This document shows, in pieces, positions 24,896 to 34,248 of a stretch of DNA of 64,000 nucleotides (its first letter is position 1; every line of letters starts with the position of its first letter). The DNA lies in assembly GCF_900142295.1 (NCBI RefSeq), contig NZ_FSRL01000001.1, forward strand, positions 248,001 to 312,000. Reading direction: 5' to 3'. The notes beneath the pieces are model-generated. The model worked only from the letters and a program-made list of their open reading frames with translations, was not told the DNA's origin and searched no databases. The translations under genes and the position numbers were made by a program. Source of the stretch: Vannielia litorea (GTDB taxonomy: Bacteria; Pseudomonadota; Alphaproteobacteria; Rhodobacterales; Rhodobacteraceae).

Positions 24896-25909
24896 ATGAA
24901 GAAACTCGTCGCAACCACTGCGCTCGCGCTCTGCGCCACGGCCACCACCGCCGCGGCCCAGGATATCGGCGCGTGCCTGATCACCAAGACCGATACAAAC
25001 CCCTTCTTCGTCAAGATGCGCGAAGGCGCCGAGGCCAAGGCCGCCGAGCTGGGCGTCACGCTCAACAGCTACGCCGGCAAGGTCGACGGCGACCACGAGA
25101 CCCAGGTCGCCGCCATCGAGACCTGCATCGCCAACGGCGCCAAGGGCATCCTGCTCACCGCCTCCGACACCAGCTCGATCGTGCCCGCCGTGCAGCAGGC
25201 CCGCGACGCCGGCCTGGTGGTGATCGCGCTCGACACCCCGCTCGAGCCGATCGACTCCGCCGACATGACCTTCGCCACCGACAACTTCCTGGCCGGCGAG
25301 CTGATCGGCAAGTGGGCCGCCGCCACCCTGGGTGACGAGGCCGCCAACGCCAAGATCGCCATGCTCGACCTCGCCGTCAGCCAGCCCAGCGTGGGCGTGC
25401 TGCGCGACCAGGGCTTCCTGCAGGGCTTCGGCATCGACCTCGGCGACCCGAACAAGTGGGGCGACGAGACCGATCCGCGCATCGTCGGCAACGACGTGAC
25501 CGCCGGCAACGAGGAGGGCGGCCGCAAGGCGATGGAGAACCTGCTCGCCAAGGACCCCGAGATCAACGTGGTCTACACCATCAACGAGCCCGCCGCCGCC
25601 GGCGCCTACGAGGCGCTCAAGTCCATCGGCCGCGAGAACGACGTGCTGATCGTCTCGGTCGATGGCGGCTGCCCCGGTGTGGCCAACGTGAAGGATGGCG
25701 TGATCGGCGCGACCTCGCAGCAGTACCCGCTGCTGATGGCCTCCAAGGGCATCGAGGCGATCGTGGCCTGGGCGAAGGACGGCACCAAGCCCGCCAACAC
25801 CCCCGGCAAGGATTTCTTCGACACCGGCGTGGCGCTGATCACCGACAAGCCCGCCGAGGGCGTCGAGAGCATCGACACCACCGAAGGCACCGAGCTCTGC
25901 TGGGGCTGA
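24896..25909 (+). CDS. frcB: Fructose-type ABC transporter periplasmic binding protein
   Basis: A 337-residue protein with a signal peptide at residues 1-21 ([20 protein letters not shown], then QDIG). The mature part is a type-1 sugar-binding fold: [43 protein letters not shown] and [13 protein letters not shown]. Four-gene synteny (binding protein, permease, ATPase, small kinase) matches the frcBCAK operon known from Sinorhizobium meliloti. It would bind fructose, possibly also mannose or ribose. Confidence 0.88.
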   Translation: MKKLVATTALALCATATTAAAQDIGACLITKTDTNPFFVKMREGAEAKAAELGVTLNSYAGKVDGDHETQVAAIETCIANGAKGILLTASDTSSIVPAVQQARDAGLVVIALDTPLEPIDSADMTFATDNFLAGELIGKWAAATLGDEAANAKIAMLDLAVSQPSVGVLRDQGFLQGFGIDLGDPNKWGDETDPRIVGNDVTAGNEEGGRKAMENLLAKDPEINVVYTINEPAAAGAYEALKSIGRENDVLIVSVDGGCPGVANVKDGVIGATSQQYPLLMASKGIEAIVAWAKDGTKPANTPGKDFFDTGVALITDKPAEGVESIDTTEGTELCWG

Positions 25910-26010
25910 CCCGACGGGGCGCTACATGACTCAAGGCCGGGGCGGCGCGGGCTGCCCTGGCCAGACCATCAGGCAGTGAGCGGCACGGGGGGCGTGCCCT
26001 GGGGGGAACC

Positions 26011-27072
26011 ATGTCACAATCCGACAATTTCGAAGCATCCGCGTCGAGTGCGCCCGGCGAGGTCGCCTCCTTCGGCGCCCGGGACAAGAGCCTTGTCGAC
26101 CGCTTCCAGCACCTGCTCCACACCACGCCCGCGATGGTGCCGCTGATCGTGCTGGTGGCCTCTGTCCTGATCTTTGGATTCGCGCTGGGCAGCAAGTTCT
26201 TCTCGCCCTTCGCGCTCACGCTGATCCTCCAGCAGGTGCAGATCGTGGGCATCGTCGCCGCCGCCCAGAGCCTGGTGATCCTGACCGCGGGCATCGACCT
26301 CAGCGTGGGCGCCATCGCTGTGATCTCTTCCGTCATCATGGGCCAGTTCACCTTTCGCTACGGGCTGCCGGTAGGCATTTCCATCCTCTGCGGCCTGACG
26401 CTGGGCACCGCCATCGGCGCGCTGAACGGCTGGCTGGTGGCGCGGGTCAAGCTGCCGCCATTCATCGTCACCCTCGGCATGTGGCAGATCGTGCTGGCGG
26501 CCAACTTTCTCTACTCGGCCAACGAGACCATCCGCAGCCAGGACATTGCCGAGGCGGCCCCTCTGCTTCAGCTCATGGGCGCCAAGTTCAGCGTCGGCGG
26601 CGCGGTCTTCACCGTGGGCGTGGTCTTCATGCTCATCCTCGTGATGATCCTCTCCTACGTGCTGCGCCACACCGCCTGGGGCCGCCATGTCTATGCCGTG
26701 GGCGACGACCCGGAGGCGGCGGAGCTTTCGGGCGTCAACGTGAAGGGCGTGCTGATCTCGGTCTACGCGCTCGCGGGCCTGATCTGCGCCTTCGCCGGAT
26801 GGGCGCTGATCGGGCGCATCGGCTCGGTCTCGCCCACCTCGGGGCAGCTGCTGAACATCGAGAGCATCACCGCCGTGGTGATCGGGGGCATCTCGCTCTT
26901 CGGCGGGCGCGGCTCGATCCTGGGCACCCTCTTCGGCGCGCTGATCGTGGGGGTCTTCACCCTCGGGCTGCGCCTTGCCGGGGCCGATGCCCAGTGGACC
27001 TACCTCCTCATCGGCACTCTCATCATCGCGGCGGTGGCCGTGGACCAGTGGATCAGAAAGGTGGCAGCCTGA
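26011..27072 (+). CDS. frcC: Fructose-type ABC transporter permease
   Basis: A 353-residue inner-membrane permease of the ribose/xylose (CUT2) family with about nine to ten hydrophobic segments. The signature ILTAGIDLSVGAIAVISSV is near residue 90, and GGISLFGGRGSILGTLFGA lies near residue 290. A 40-residue polar N-terminal tail precedes the first helix. It overlaps the ATPase gene by one base. Confidence 0.92.
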   Translation: MSQSDNFEASASSAPGEVASFGARDKSLVDRFQHLLHTTPAMVPLIVLVASVLIFGFALGSKFFSPFALTLILQQVQIVGIVAAAQSLVILTAGIDLSVGAIAVISSVIMGQFTFRYGLPVGISILCGLTLGTAIGALNGWLVARVKLPPFIVTLGMWQIVLAANFLYSANETIRSQDIAEAAPLLQLMGAKFSVGGAVFTVGVVFMLILVMILSYVLRHTAWGRHVYAVGDDPEAAELSGVNVKGVLISVYALAGLICAFAGWALIGRIGSVSPTSGQLLNIESITAVVIGGISLFGGRGSILGTLFGALIVGVFTLGLRLAGADAQWTYLLIGTLIIAAVAVDQWIRKVAA

Positions 27073-27842
27073 TGGAACCCATTCTCAAGGGCCGCGGCCT
27101 GACCAAGCGCTACGGCCGCGTGACCGCGCTCGACAACTGCGACTTCGACCTGATGCCGGGCGAGATCCTCGCCGTGATCGGAGACAACGGCGCCGGCAAG
27201 AGCTCTCTCATCAAGGCGGTGTCGGGGGCGGTGATCCCCGATGCCGGGACCGTGACGCTGGAGGGCAAGCAGGTGCACTTCTCCTCGCCCATCGACGCCC
27301 GCGAGGCCGGAATCGAGACCGTCTACCAAACGCTCGCCATGTCGCCCGCCCTCTCTATCGCCGACAACATGTTCATGGGCCGCGAGATCCGCCGCCCCGG
27401 CTGGCGCGGCAAGCTCCTGCGCCAGCTCGATCGCCCGGCGATGGAAAAAATCGCCCGCGACAAGCTCACCGAACTGGGCCTGATGACGATCCAGAACATC
27501 AACCAGGCCGTCGAGACCCTCTCGGGCGGCCAGCGCCAGGGGGTTGCCGTGGCCCGCGCCGCCGCCTTCGGCTCCAAGGTCATCATCCTCGACGAGCCCA
27601 CCGCCGCGCTGGGCGTGAAGGAAAGCCGCCGGGTGCTCGAGCTGATCCAGGACGTCAAGTCGCGCGGCATCCCGATCATCCTCATCAGCCACAACATGCC
27701 CCATGTCTTCGAGGTGGCCGACCGCATCCACGTGCATCGGCTGGGCCGCAGGCTCTGCGTGATCGACCCGCGCGACTATACCATGTCCGATGCGGTGGCC
27801 TTCATGACCGGCGCCAAGGAGGCGCCCGCCGAGGCGGCATGA
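27072..27842 (+). CDS. frcA: Fructose-type ABC transporter ATP-binding protein
   Basis: A 256-residue single-domain ATPase. Walker A is GDNGAGKSS (about residue 37), the signature is LSGGQRQGVAVARA, Walker B is VIILDEPTAALG, and the switch His is in ILISHNMPH. CUT2 importers usually have a duplicated about 500-residue ATPase, so this half-length form is characteristic of the FrcA type. It is translationally coupled at both ends. Confidence 0.92.
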   Translation: MEPILKGRGLTKRYGRVTALDNCDFDLMPGEILAVIGDNGAGKSSLIKAVSGAVIPDAGTVTLEGKQVHFSSPIDAREAGIETVYQTLAMSPALSIADNMFMGREIRRPGWRGKLLRQLDRPAMEKIARDKLTELGLMTIQNINQAVETLSGGQRQGVAVARAAAFGSKVIILDEPTAALGVKESRRVLELIQDVKSRGIPIILISHNMPHVFEVADRIHVHRLGRRLCVIDPRDYTMSDAVAFMTGAKEAPAEAA

Positions 27843-28468
27843 GCGGGCCGGTGGCCTCTCTCGCCGGGCTGGCCGAGGCGGTCGCCGCGGCACCGCGGCG
27901 CGGCCGGCGCCGGCTGGTGGCCCTCGCCGGGCCGCCCGCCAGCGGCAAGTCGACCCTCGCCGAGGCGCTCTGTGCCCGGCTGACGGAGGCCGGGACGCCC
28001 GCGCAGGTGGTGCCGATGGACGGCTTTCATCTGCACAACCCGATCCTCGTCGAGCGCGGGCTGCTGGCCCGCAAGGGCGCGCCCGAGACCTTCGACGCCG
28101 CGGGATTCCTGCATCTCGTTCGGCGGCTGAGCGAGGAGGCCGAGGTGGCCTACCCGCTCTTCGACCGCAGCCGCGACATCGCCCTCGCCGGGGCCGGCAT
28201 CCTCGCGCCCGCCTGCGATACGGTGATCGTCGAGGGCAATTACCTGCTCTACGACGCCCCCGTCTGGCGCGACCTGCGGCCGCTGTGGGATGTGGCCGTC
28301 AGCCTCGACGTGCCGCTCGCCACGCTGCGCGAACGCCTGGTCGCACGCTGGCTCGCCCATGGCCTGTCGGAGCCCGAGGCCTCTGCGCGGGCCGAGGGCA
28401 ACGACCTTGCCAATGCCGCGCTGGTGGCGGGCGCCATGCTGCCCGCCGACCTCGTCTTTCCCGCCTGA
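27839..28468 (+). CDS. frcK: P-loop sugar/nucleoside kinase of the fructose operon
   Basis: A 209-residue kinase resembling uridine kinase/pantothenate kinase-type P-loop proteins. Walker A is ALAGPPASGKSTLAEAL, a substrate loop MDGFHLHNPILVERGLLARK follows, and VIVEGNYLLYD is the Walker-B-like strand. The ATG overlaps the ATPase stop by four bases. In FrcK of other alphaproteobacteria the substrate is not firmly established; phosphorylation of the imported sugar is the simple inference. Confidence 0.85.
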   Translation: MSGPVASLAGLAEAVAAAPRRGRRRLVALAGPPASGKSTLAEALCARLTEAGTPAQVVPMDGFHLHNPILVERGLLARKGAPETFDAAGFLHLVRRLSEEAEVAYPLFDRSRDIALAGAGILAPACDTVIVEGNYLLYDAPVWRDLRPLWDVAVSLDVPLATLRERLVARWLAHGLSEPEASARAEGNDLANAALVAGAMLPADLVFPA

Positions 28469-28478
28469 CCGGCCCGCC

Positions 28479-29542
28479 TCAGGCCTCGGCCTGCGCCGCC
28501 TTCCAGGCCTGCCGCCGCCGCCAGGCGATCCAGCCCGCGCCCGCCAGCAGCAGCAGGTTGATCGCAAGGATGCTCGCCGCCACAGGCCGGTCGAGGAAGA
28601 TCCAGTATCCCTCCCGCGAGATCAGCAGCGCGCGGCGCAGGTTGTTCTCCAGCAGCGGCCCGAGGATGATCCCGATCACCACCGGCGCGAGCGGATAGTT
28701 CGTCGCCCGGAACAGGATGCCCACCAGCAGCAGCGCGATGGTGGCGGCGAGGTAGACCAGGAAGATGCCGCCGACGATTTCTGTCTGTTGCTCGAACAGC
28801 GTCGGACCGGGGAAGAACCCGAGGATCAGCAGCGAACCGATCAGCACCGCCGAGGAGGCGTCGCCCGGAATGCCCAGCGCCAGCGAGGGCACCAGCGTGC
28901 CGCCCACGGTGGCGTTGTTGGCGCTTTCGGTCGCCACCACGCCGCCTGCGCCCCCTCGCCGTAGCGCTCGTCCGGCCTGGCGGCGGCCTTGGCGGCGGCA
29001 TAGTCGGCAAAGGAAAAGATCACGCCGCCCGCACCCGGCAGCGCGCCGAAGAAGGCGCCGATGCCCCAAGAGCGCAGCAGGTTCACCCAGTGCCGCAGGG
29101 TCAGCAGCACCGAGCCGAAGCCGGGCCGCACCACGTCGATCTTCTGCCGGTCGAGCAACTGCCCGCCGGTGAACTGCTCCACCATCTCGGAGATGGCGTA
29201 GAGCCCCACCACCACGGCGACGATGTGGAAGCCGTCGAGCATGTGGTAGGAGTCGAAGGTGAAGCGATACCCGGTCGAGATCTCGTCGGTCCCGATGGTG
29301 GCGATGAGCAGCCCGAAGCCGCCGGCGATCGGCCCCTTGACGAGCGATCCGTCGGAGATGACGGCAATGGTGATGAGCCCGGTCACGGCAAGCGCAGCAA
29401 ACTCGCGCGGGGCAAAGCCACCGGCGAAGCGCGCCAGCAGCGGCGCGAAGAGTACCAGAGCCACGCCACCGACGAGCCCGCCGAGCGCCGAGGCGGAAAT
29501 GGCGATGCCCACCGCATCGGCGGCCCGGCCCTGCTGGGCCAT
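28479..29542 (-). pseudogene. Broken tripartite tricarboxylate transporter permease (TctA)
   Basis: Two frames together encode the middle and end of a TctA-type permease. The 5' piece (29542 to about 28950) begins at AQQGRAADAVGIA, where an intact TctA already has about 100 residues before it, and carries GIGAFFGALPGAGGVIFSF. The 3' piece (about 28950 to 28479) carries ESANNATVGGTLVPSLALG and the last helices. The join near 28945-28955, in a run of Cs and Gs, needs a one-base frame change. The gene has lost its N-terminal end and is frameshifted, so it should be inactive. Confidence 0.8.
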
Positions 29543-29550
29543 CGATTCTC

Positions 29551-29982
29551 ATGCGCAAGTGTGCCACCGTCGAGCACGGGGTGGTGCTGGCGGCCAGCGA
29601 TCCGCTGGCCGGCGGCAGCAAGGTCCGCGCCGACCAGATCCTTGACAGGCAAGGGGTGATCTACTCCGACGACCCGGAGACCGAGCGCTGGCTCACCGGA
29701 TACTTCATCCGCCACGGCCTGCCCGAGCCCACGATCTGCGTGCGCACCAGCTCTTTCGCCAATGGCATGGACCTCGTCCGCCACCCCGGCTTCACCATGA
29801 TCGCGCCGATCCAGCTGAGCGCCAGGATCACCGATTTCGGCCTCGTCGCCCTGCCCGCCGAACCGCTCATCACCCGGTTGCCCGCCGGGGCCTACATGCG
29901 ATCGAGCTCCGCCAGCTACGGCGCCATCACGCGCTTCGTCGACCTCGTCGAGACTCACGTGCTGGCGCAGCTGCCCGGCTGA
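29551..29982 (+). pseudogene. Truncated LysR regulator (C-terminal ligand domain only)
   Basis: The 143 codons match the last half of a LysR substrate-binding domain: an SDDPETERWLTGYFIRHGLPEP segment, then a loop IAPIQLSARIT and the C-terminal LITRLPAGAYMRSSS. The DNA-binding helix-turn-helix and the first half of the ligand domain are missing. The apparent ATG at 29551 is probably fortuitous. It abuts the broken end of the TctA gene, consistent with one deletion having removed the middle of a divergent tct/LysR locus. Confidence 0.7.
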
Positions 29983-30124
29983 GCCGAGCCATTCCTGCCG
30001 GTTATGGCTGGGTGCCAATAATGCGATTTTACCCCGGCGCGAATCCGGGTTAGCCCTCGGGCCGCGCCGCTGCCGATGCGGCCAGGCGCAGACACCAAAA
30101 CCAAAGCCGCAGGACCGCCGCACC

Positions 30125-30292
30125 ATGCCCAAGACCGAGGCACGCTTCACCGCTTTCGCAACCCTCTGGACAAGACTGCTGCGGTGGGTCGGACGTGGCG
30201 ACGCCGCCGCGCGGGCCTATCGCCCCGAGCGCAACTACATGCGTGGCCCGGGCGAGGCCTGCACCCGTGCCGGCAGGGGCGCCGGGCACTGA
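30125..30292 (+). CDS. Possible 55-residue small basic protein
   Basis: An ATG-to-TGA frame with strong G/C bias at third positions, like its neighbours. The product (starting MPKTEARFTAFATLWTRLL, ending RAGRGAGH) is Arg-rich with an amphipathic first half. No family is recognised and no strong ribosome site is seen. It lies 100 bp upstream of the FGE-like gene in the same direction, so it could be its leader gene or simply chance. Confidence 0.35.
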   Translation: MPKTEARFTAFATLWTRLLRWVGRGDAAARAYRPERNYMRGPGEACTRAGRGAGH

Positions 30293-30391
30293 GCAGGGCC
30301 TGCGCCCGTCACCAGGGCTTTGCAATGCGCGGCCGAATCCGCTCTGCTGGGCGGACCGATGCGCCGAGGGCTGCGCAGGGAGGACAACCGG

Positions 30392-31405
30392 ATGCCGGAT
30401 CAAGCTGACGCAGGAAACGCGGGCAAGGAGAAGAGCGGCTGCTGCCCCTCCACCGGCCCGCGCATGGACGGTCGCGCGGACTACCTCGCGCTGGCCGAAG
30501 ACGTGGCGCCCGCCGATCCATCCACCCGCGACCGGCTCCGCGCCGCGCTGATCGACCTGCCCGGCGGCATCTTCGAGATGGGCACCCGCAAGTCCACCTT
30601 CGCCGCCGACCTCGACAGCCCGCGCCGCAAGGTCAAGCTCTCGCCCTTCGCCATCTCGCCCCACAGCGTGACCGTCGCGCGGTTTCGCGCCTTCGTGGAG
30701 GCAACCGGCTACGTCAGCGTGGCCGAGCACGAGGGCTGGAGCTACGTCTTTCACCTGCTGCTGCCAGATCCCGCCGCATGGCCGAACAGCCCGCCCGGCC
30801 TGCGCTGGTGGCGCCAGGTCAACGGCGCGACCTGGTTTGCGCCCGAGGGGCCGGGCTCCACCACCCGAGGCCGCGAAGAGCACCCGGTGACCCATATCTC
30901 CTGGTACGATGCCCGCGCCTATGCCCGGTGGAGCGGGCTGCGCCTGCCCCGCGAGGCCGAGTGGGAGTTCGCCGCGCGCGGCGGGCTGGCGCGGCAGAAG
31001 TTTCCCTGGGGCAATGCCTTCGAGCCCTCGGGCAAGCCGGCGATGAACACCTTTCGCGGCCAGTTCCCCGACCGGCACGACCTCGGCCCGGACTGGCAGG
31101 GCACGGTGCCTGTCACCGCCCACGCGCCCAACGGCTACGGGCTCTACAACATGACAGGCAACGTCTGGGAGTGGGTCGAGGACCGCTTCGGCCCGCTGCC
31201 CCCGGCGCAGGCGATCCCGCCGCGCGACCCGGGCGGCGCGGCAGAGGGCTACGCCCGCGTCCAGCGCGGCGGCTCCTACCTCTGCCACGTCAGCTACTGC
31301 GACCGCTACCACGTGCACTCCCGCACCCGGACCGACCCCGACACCTCGATCGGGAACTGCGGCTTCCGGGTGGCGGCGGGCGGCGCCGCGCCGGTGGTCT
31401 GCTGA
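30392..31405 (+). CDS. Formylglycine-generating enzyme (SUMF1/FGE family)
   Basis: A 337-residue cytoplasmic protein of the FGE-sulfatase fold: DLPGGIFEMGT near the start, HPVTHISWYDARAYARW, LPREAEWEFAARGG, and GNVWEWVEDRFG. The active-site region RGGSYLCHVSYCDRYH has both copper-binding catalytic cysteines (about Cys298 and Cys303) that separate true FGE, which oxidises a sulfatase Cys to formylglycine, from look-alikes. GGGAGG seven bases upstream fixes the start. No sulfatase gene is in the window, so its client must be elsewhere. Confidence 0.88.
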   Translation: MPDQADAGNAGKEKSGCCPSTGPRMDGRADYLALAEDVAPADPSTRDRLRAALIDLPGGIFEMGTRKSTFAADLDSPRRKVKLSPFAISPHSVTVARFRAFVEATGYVSVAEHEGWSYVFHLLLPDPAAWPNSPPGLRWWRQVNGATWFAPEGPGSTTRGREEHPVTHISWYDARAYARWSGLRLPREAEWEFAARGGLARQKFPWGNAFEPSGKPAMNTFRGQFPDRHDLGPDWQGTVPVTAHAPNGYGLYNMTGNVWEWVEDRFGPLPPAQAIPPRDPGGAAEGYARVQRGGSYLCHVSYCDRYHVHSRTRTDPDTSIGNCGFRVAAGGAAPVVC

Positions 31406-31424
31406 CAGGCGCGGCCCGGCCGGG

Positions 31425-31823
31425 TCAGGCGGCGCGGGTCATGCCCCGCGCGCTCGGGCGCGGCGCTGCCGGGCGCGGCGTGAGCGGGGTCACGTTGTCG
31501 GGGGTGGCGGTGGCGCGATAGGTCGCCCTCACCAGCGCCCGAAACACCAGCCCCGCCGCGACGATCAGCGCCACGGCCAGCAGGTCGGTGCCCGCCGTCA
31601 GAAACGCGCCGGCCGTCACGCCGCCGGTGAGCGACTGCCAGAGCGCCGCCCCCGCCGCGCCGAGGGCGAGCGGCAGCAGGCTGGTCAGCAGCGCCATGAG
31701 CACCATGCCCAGCAGGTCGCTGCGCAGCCAACTGCCGGGGCGGGTGCGGAGGTTGCAGAGGTAGATCGCGCTGACGAGGCCGAGCACGGCCAGGGCAGAG
31801 GCGAGCGAGAAGCTGTGATACAT
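31425..31823 (-). CDS. Hypothetical membrane protein
   Basis: A 132-residue protein with three hydrophobic segments (residues about 4-22, 33-58 and 70-98) and a Pro/Thr/Arg-rich cytoplasmic tail. The start at 31823 (MYHSFSLASALAVLG) puts the first helix at the N-terminus; upstream codons would add a Pro/Arg-rich stretch without support. No family recognised. It is convergent with the FGE gene. Confidence 0.6.
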   Translation of the reverse strand: MYHSFSLASALAVLGLVSAIYLCNLRTRPGSWLRSDLLGMVLMALLTSLLPLALGAAGAALWQSLTGGVTAGAFLTAGTDLLAVALIVAAGLVFRALVRATYRATATPDNVTPLTPRPAAPRPSARGMTRAA

Positions 31824-32274
31824 CACGAGATCTTTCCGAGGGCCGCCGGAATGGCGTCCGGCGGAGGGGTGAACGGGAGCAGGGGCAGGGGGCCGTGCCG
31901 CCGGGCCGGAACGGCGCGCGCAGGGCTGCACCCCGCGGGACTCGCGCAGTCACGGACCGGAGGCCGCAAGTCGGGTATGCTCAAGATCAACCCCCAGGCG
32001 CCCCGCAGGGTCCGGGGCGCATAGACCGTCCGTCGAAGGGCGCAAGACGCGGGCGCAACGGGTGCGCCCGTGGATGGTCTGCGGCGGGCAGGCAGAGTAT
32101 CGGAGCGTCAACGTGCCGTTGCAATGGCTCCGCAAAAATATTCCGCCCCGCCGCCCTTGCAGCCGCGCCGCCGATGCCCACTTCTCGGAGGCCGGACCTT
32201 CCCGGCGTGGCCAGCTCCGGGGGTGCCGCCAACATGCCTTTCGCCGCCAGCCAATGCCCTGCGCACCGCGCCGC
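31824..32274. other. Intergenic region with one hairpin
   Basis: No convincing gene is present. A perfect hairpin, CGGGCGCA-ACGGG-TGCGCCCG (32050-32070), is not followed by a T-tract. It lies in the gap before the ExoD-like gene, where it could be part of an untranslated leader. Confidence 0.4.
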
Positions 32275-32910
32275 ATGACCCATATCGACGAGCCTCTCCC
32301 GCTGCTCAACCGCCAGCCCGGCCGGCGGCTCTCCGAAGTGCTGCGCGACCTCCAGGCGGGCGATGCGGCCCGCATATCGGTGGGCGACATCATCGCCGCC
32401 CTGCGCGACCGCAGCTTCGCGCCGCTGATGGTGATCTTCGCCGCGCCCAACGTGTTCCTGTTCATCCCCGGCAGCTCGGTCTTCACAGGCCTGCCGCTGA
32501 TGGTGCTGGCGGTGCAACTGGCGCTGGGGCGGCCCGATGTCTGGCTGCCGCGCTGGGTGGCGGCGCGCTCGATCGAGCGCAGCGCCTTTGCCCGGATCGT
32601 CACCGTGACGGTGCCCTATGTCGAGCGCATCGAGCGGCTGGCACGGCCGCGCTGGTGGCCCAACTCCTACCTTCTGGCCGAACGGGTGATCGGCCTTGCC
32701 ACGCTGATCCTCGCCGTCTTTCTGTTCTTGCCGATCCCCTTCGCCAACGGGTTGCCGGCGCTCTCGATCATCATGCTGGCGCTGGGTCTCAGCGAGCGCG
32801 ACGGCTACTGGTTCGCCGCCGGGCTCGTGCTCTCCCTAGCCTCCACGGCGTTGGTCGCCGGCATGGTGTTTCTCGGCGGTTTCGCGGTACTCGAACTGCT
32901 CTTCCGCTGA
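32275..32910 (+). CDS. ExoD-family membrane protein
   Basis: A 211-residue protein. The N-terminal soluble part (LSEVLRDLQAGDAARISVGDIIAAL) leads into four or more hydrophobic segments (APLMVIFAAPNVFLFIPGSS, VIGLATLILAVFLFLPIPF), matching the exopolysaccharide-synthesis ExoD family. Family members affect polysaccharide production and alkaline tolerance, but their biochemical role is unknown. It stands alone, convergent with chrR. Confidence 0.82.
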   Translation: MTHIDEPLPLLNRQPGRRLSEVLRDLQAGDAARISVGDIIAALRDRSFAPLMVIFAAPNVFLFIPGSSVFTGLPLMVLAVQLALGRPDVWLPRWVAARSIERSAFARIVTVTVPYVERIERLARPRWWPNSYLLAERVIGLATLILAVFLFLPIPFANGLPALSIIMLALGLSERDGYWFAAGLVLSLASTALVAGMVFLGGFAVLELLFR

Positions 32911-32926
32911 AGGAGCCGCCCGGCGC

Positions 32927-33562
32927 TCAGATCCGGAACACCCGCTGGAGCAACCGCGGCAGCAGCGCCGAAAAGCGCAGCGGCGCATCGGTTGCGGCCA
33001 GGCAGATGCAGGTCTCGCCCGGATCGGCGATCGGGGTGTGCTCCAGGTCCGCATCCGCGATCTCGAGGTCGCCGACGCCGTAGCGCCCGGTCTCGTCGCT
33101 GAAGCTGCCCTGCAACACCAGCGTCAGCTCCATGCCGTTGTGGCCGTGGTCCGGCACCGCCTGCCCCGGCGGGATCGAGAGCAGACGCACCGAGCCATGC
33201 CGGTCGGCGCCGATGATGCACTGGCGAATGCCCATGCCGAGCGGGCTCCACCGGGGCTCCGCGCCGTTCAGCGCCTCCATCACCGGGCCGGGCAGGGGGC
33301 CCTTGCGCACCTGCCGCGGCTTCTCGTGCACTGGCGCATCGAGCAGGGCCAGCACGTTCTGCTTAAGCCCGTCCGAAACCGCCTCGCCCCGGCCATTGGC
33401 CATCAGGCTGCCGCCCACGGCCTGGTGCGCCTCGTAGGTCGCCCGCGCGTCATCGCTCAGCGAGACCTGCGTGGCCATCACCAGCGCATAGTGCTGCGGA
33501 AGACTACCGGTGGCATAGGCCGCCAGCAGGGCATCGGGGGTGGGGTGTGCAATCGCCGTCAT
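32927..33562 (-). CDS. chrR: ChrR-type anti-sigma factor with cupin domain
   Basis: A 211-residue cytoplasmic anti-sigma factor. The N-terminal zinc-binding anti-sigma domain is recognised by HPTPDALLAAYATGSLPQH; a C-terminal cupin follows, with metal-ligand pattern PDHGHNGMELTLVLQGSF and a later H in DLEHTPIADPG. In Rhodobacter, ChrR holds RpoE inactive until singlet oxygen triggers release. It lies one base after the sigma gene stop, in the standard rpoE-chrR order. Confidence 0.92.
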   Translation of the reverse strand: MTAIAHPTPDALLAAYATGSLPQHYALVMATQVSLSDDARATYEAHQAVGGSLMANGRGEAVSDGLKQNVLALLDAPVHEKPRQVRKGPLPGPVMEALNGAEPRWSPLGMGIRQCIIGADRHGSVRLLSIPPGQAVPDHGHNGMELTLVLQGSFSDETGRYGVGDLEIADADLEHTPIADPGETCICLAATDAPLRFSALLPRLLQRVFRI

Positions 33563-33563
33563 C

Positions 33564-34118
33564 TCAACGCATGTCCTTCAATTCATGGCGCAACCGCTCG
33601 AGCCCCAGCCGGATGCGGGACTTGATGGTGCCCAGGGGAAGGCCGGTCTGGTCGCTGATCTCCTGGTGGGTCAGCTCGCCCATGTAGGCCTTCTCGATCA
33701 CCTCGCGCTGCGCCGGTTTCAACCGGGCCAGCGCCTCCTTCAGGGCCCCCGCCTCCTGCTCGACGGCCAGCACCTGGCCTCCGTCGGGCTCGGGGTCGGG
33801 AAACCCGCCGATATCTTCGGGCACCGGACGCCGCTCCTTGCGGATCACGTCGATCTGCCGGTTCCGCGCGATCTGGTAGATCCAGGCCGCAACCTGCGCC
33901 CGTGCCGGGTCGTACATCGACGCCTTCCGCCAAACCGTCAGCATGACCTCCTGCACGATCTCCTCGGCCTGGGCGGCGCCCATGCCGCCCCGCATCATGA
34001 AGCCTTTCAGCCTGGGGGCGAAGTCGTCGAACAGGGCCTCGAAGGCCGCCCGGTCGCGCCGGTCGCGCACCGCAAGCATCCACACCGTCTGGGCAGAGAA
34101 TTCGGGGTCAGCGGGCAT
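33564..34118 (-). CDS. rpoE: ECF sigma factor RpoE (ECF11, singlet-oxygen response)
   Basis: A 184-residue sigma factor. Region 2 is visible as RDRRDRAAFEALFDDFAPRLKGFM and ARAQVAAWIYQIARNRQIDVIRKE; region 4 is LKPAQREVIEKAYMGELTHQEI then LPLGTIKSRIRLGLERLR. The start at 34118 (MPADPEFSAQTVW) matches the usual length; in-frame starts at 34208 and 34202 exist but add an unconserved tail. A TGATCC-N18-TAGGA promoter upstream fits autoregulation. The -10 box lies close to 34208, which also favours the downstream start. Confidence 0.92.
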   Translation of the reverse strand: MPADPEFSAQTVWMLAVRDRRDRAAFEALFDDFAPRLKGFMMRGGMGAAQAEEIVQEVMLTVWRKASMYDPARAQVAAWIYQIARNRQIDVIRKERRPVPEDIGGFPDPEPDGGQVLAVEQEAGALKEALARLKPAQREVIEKAYMGELTHQEISDQTGLPLGTIKSRIRLGLERLRHELKDMR

Positions 34119-34213
34119 TTGTGTCGGCACGTCCTTTCGCCGCCCCCGGATCGGGGCGGGGACCGGTCGCCGCTGGGGTGCGGCCACTTCTGAAGTCTGC
34201 ATCAACATAGCCC

Positions 34214-34242
34214 TCCTACGCAGAGGGGTAAAACCCGGATCA
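34214..34242 (-). promoter_or_regulatory. RpoE-type promoter reading toward rpoE-chrR
   Basis: On the minus strand, TGATCC (34242-34237), an 18-base spacer, then TAGGA (34218-34214). It matches the rhodobacterial RpoE pattern TGATCC-N18-TAAGA with one difference. It would make the sigma gene autoregulated. Confidence 0.7.
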
Positions 34243-34248
34243 TTTTTT

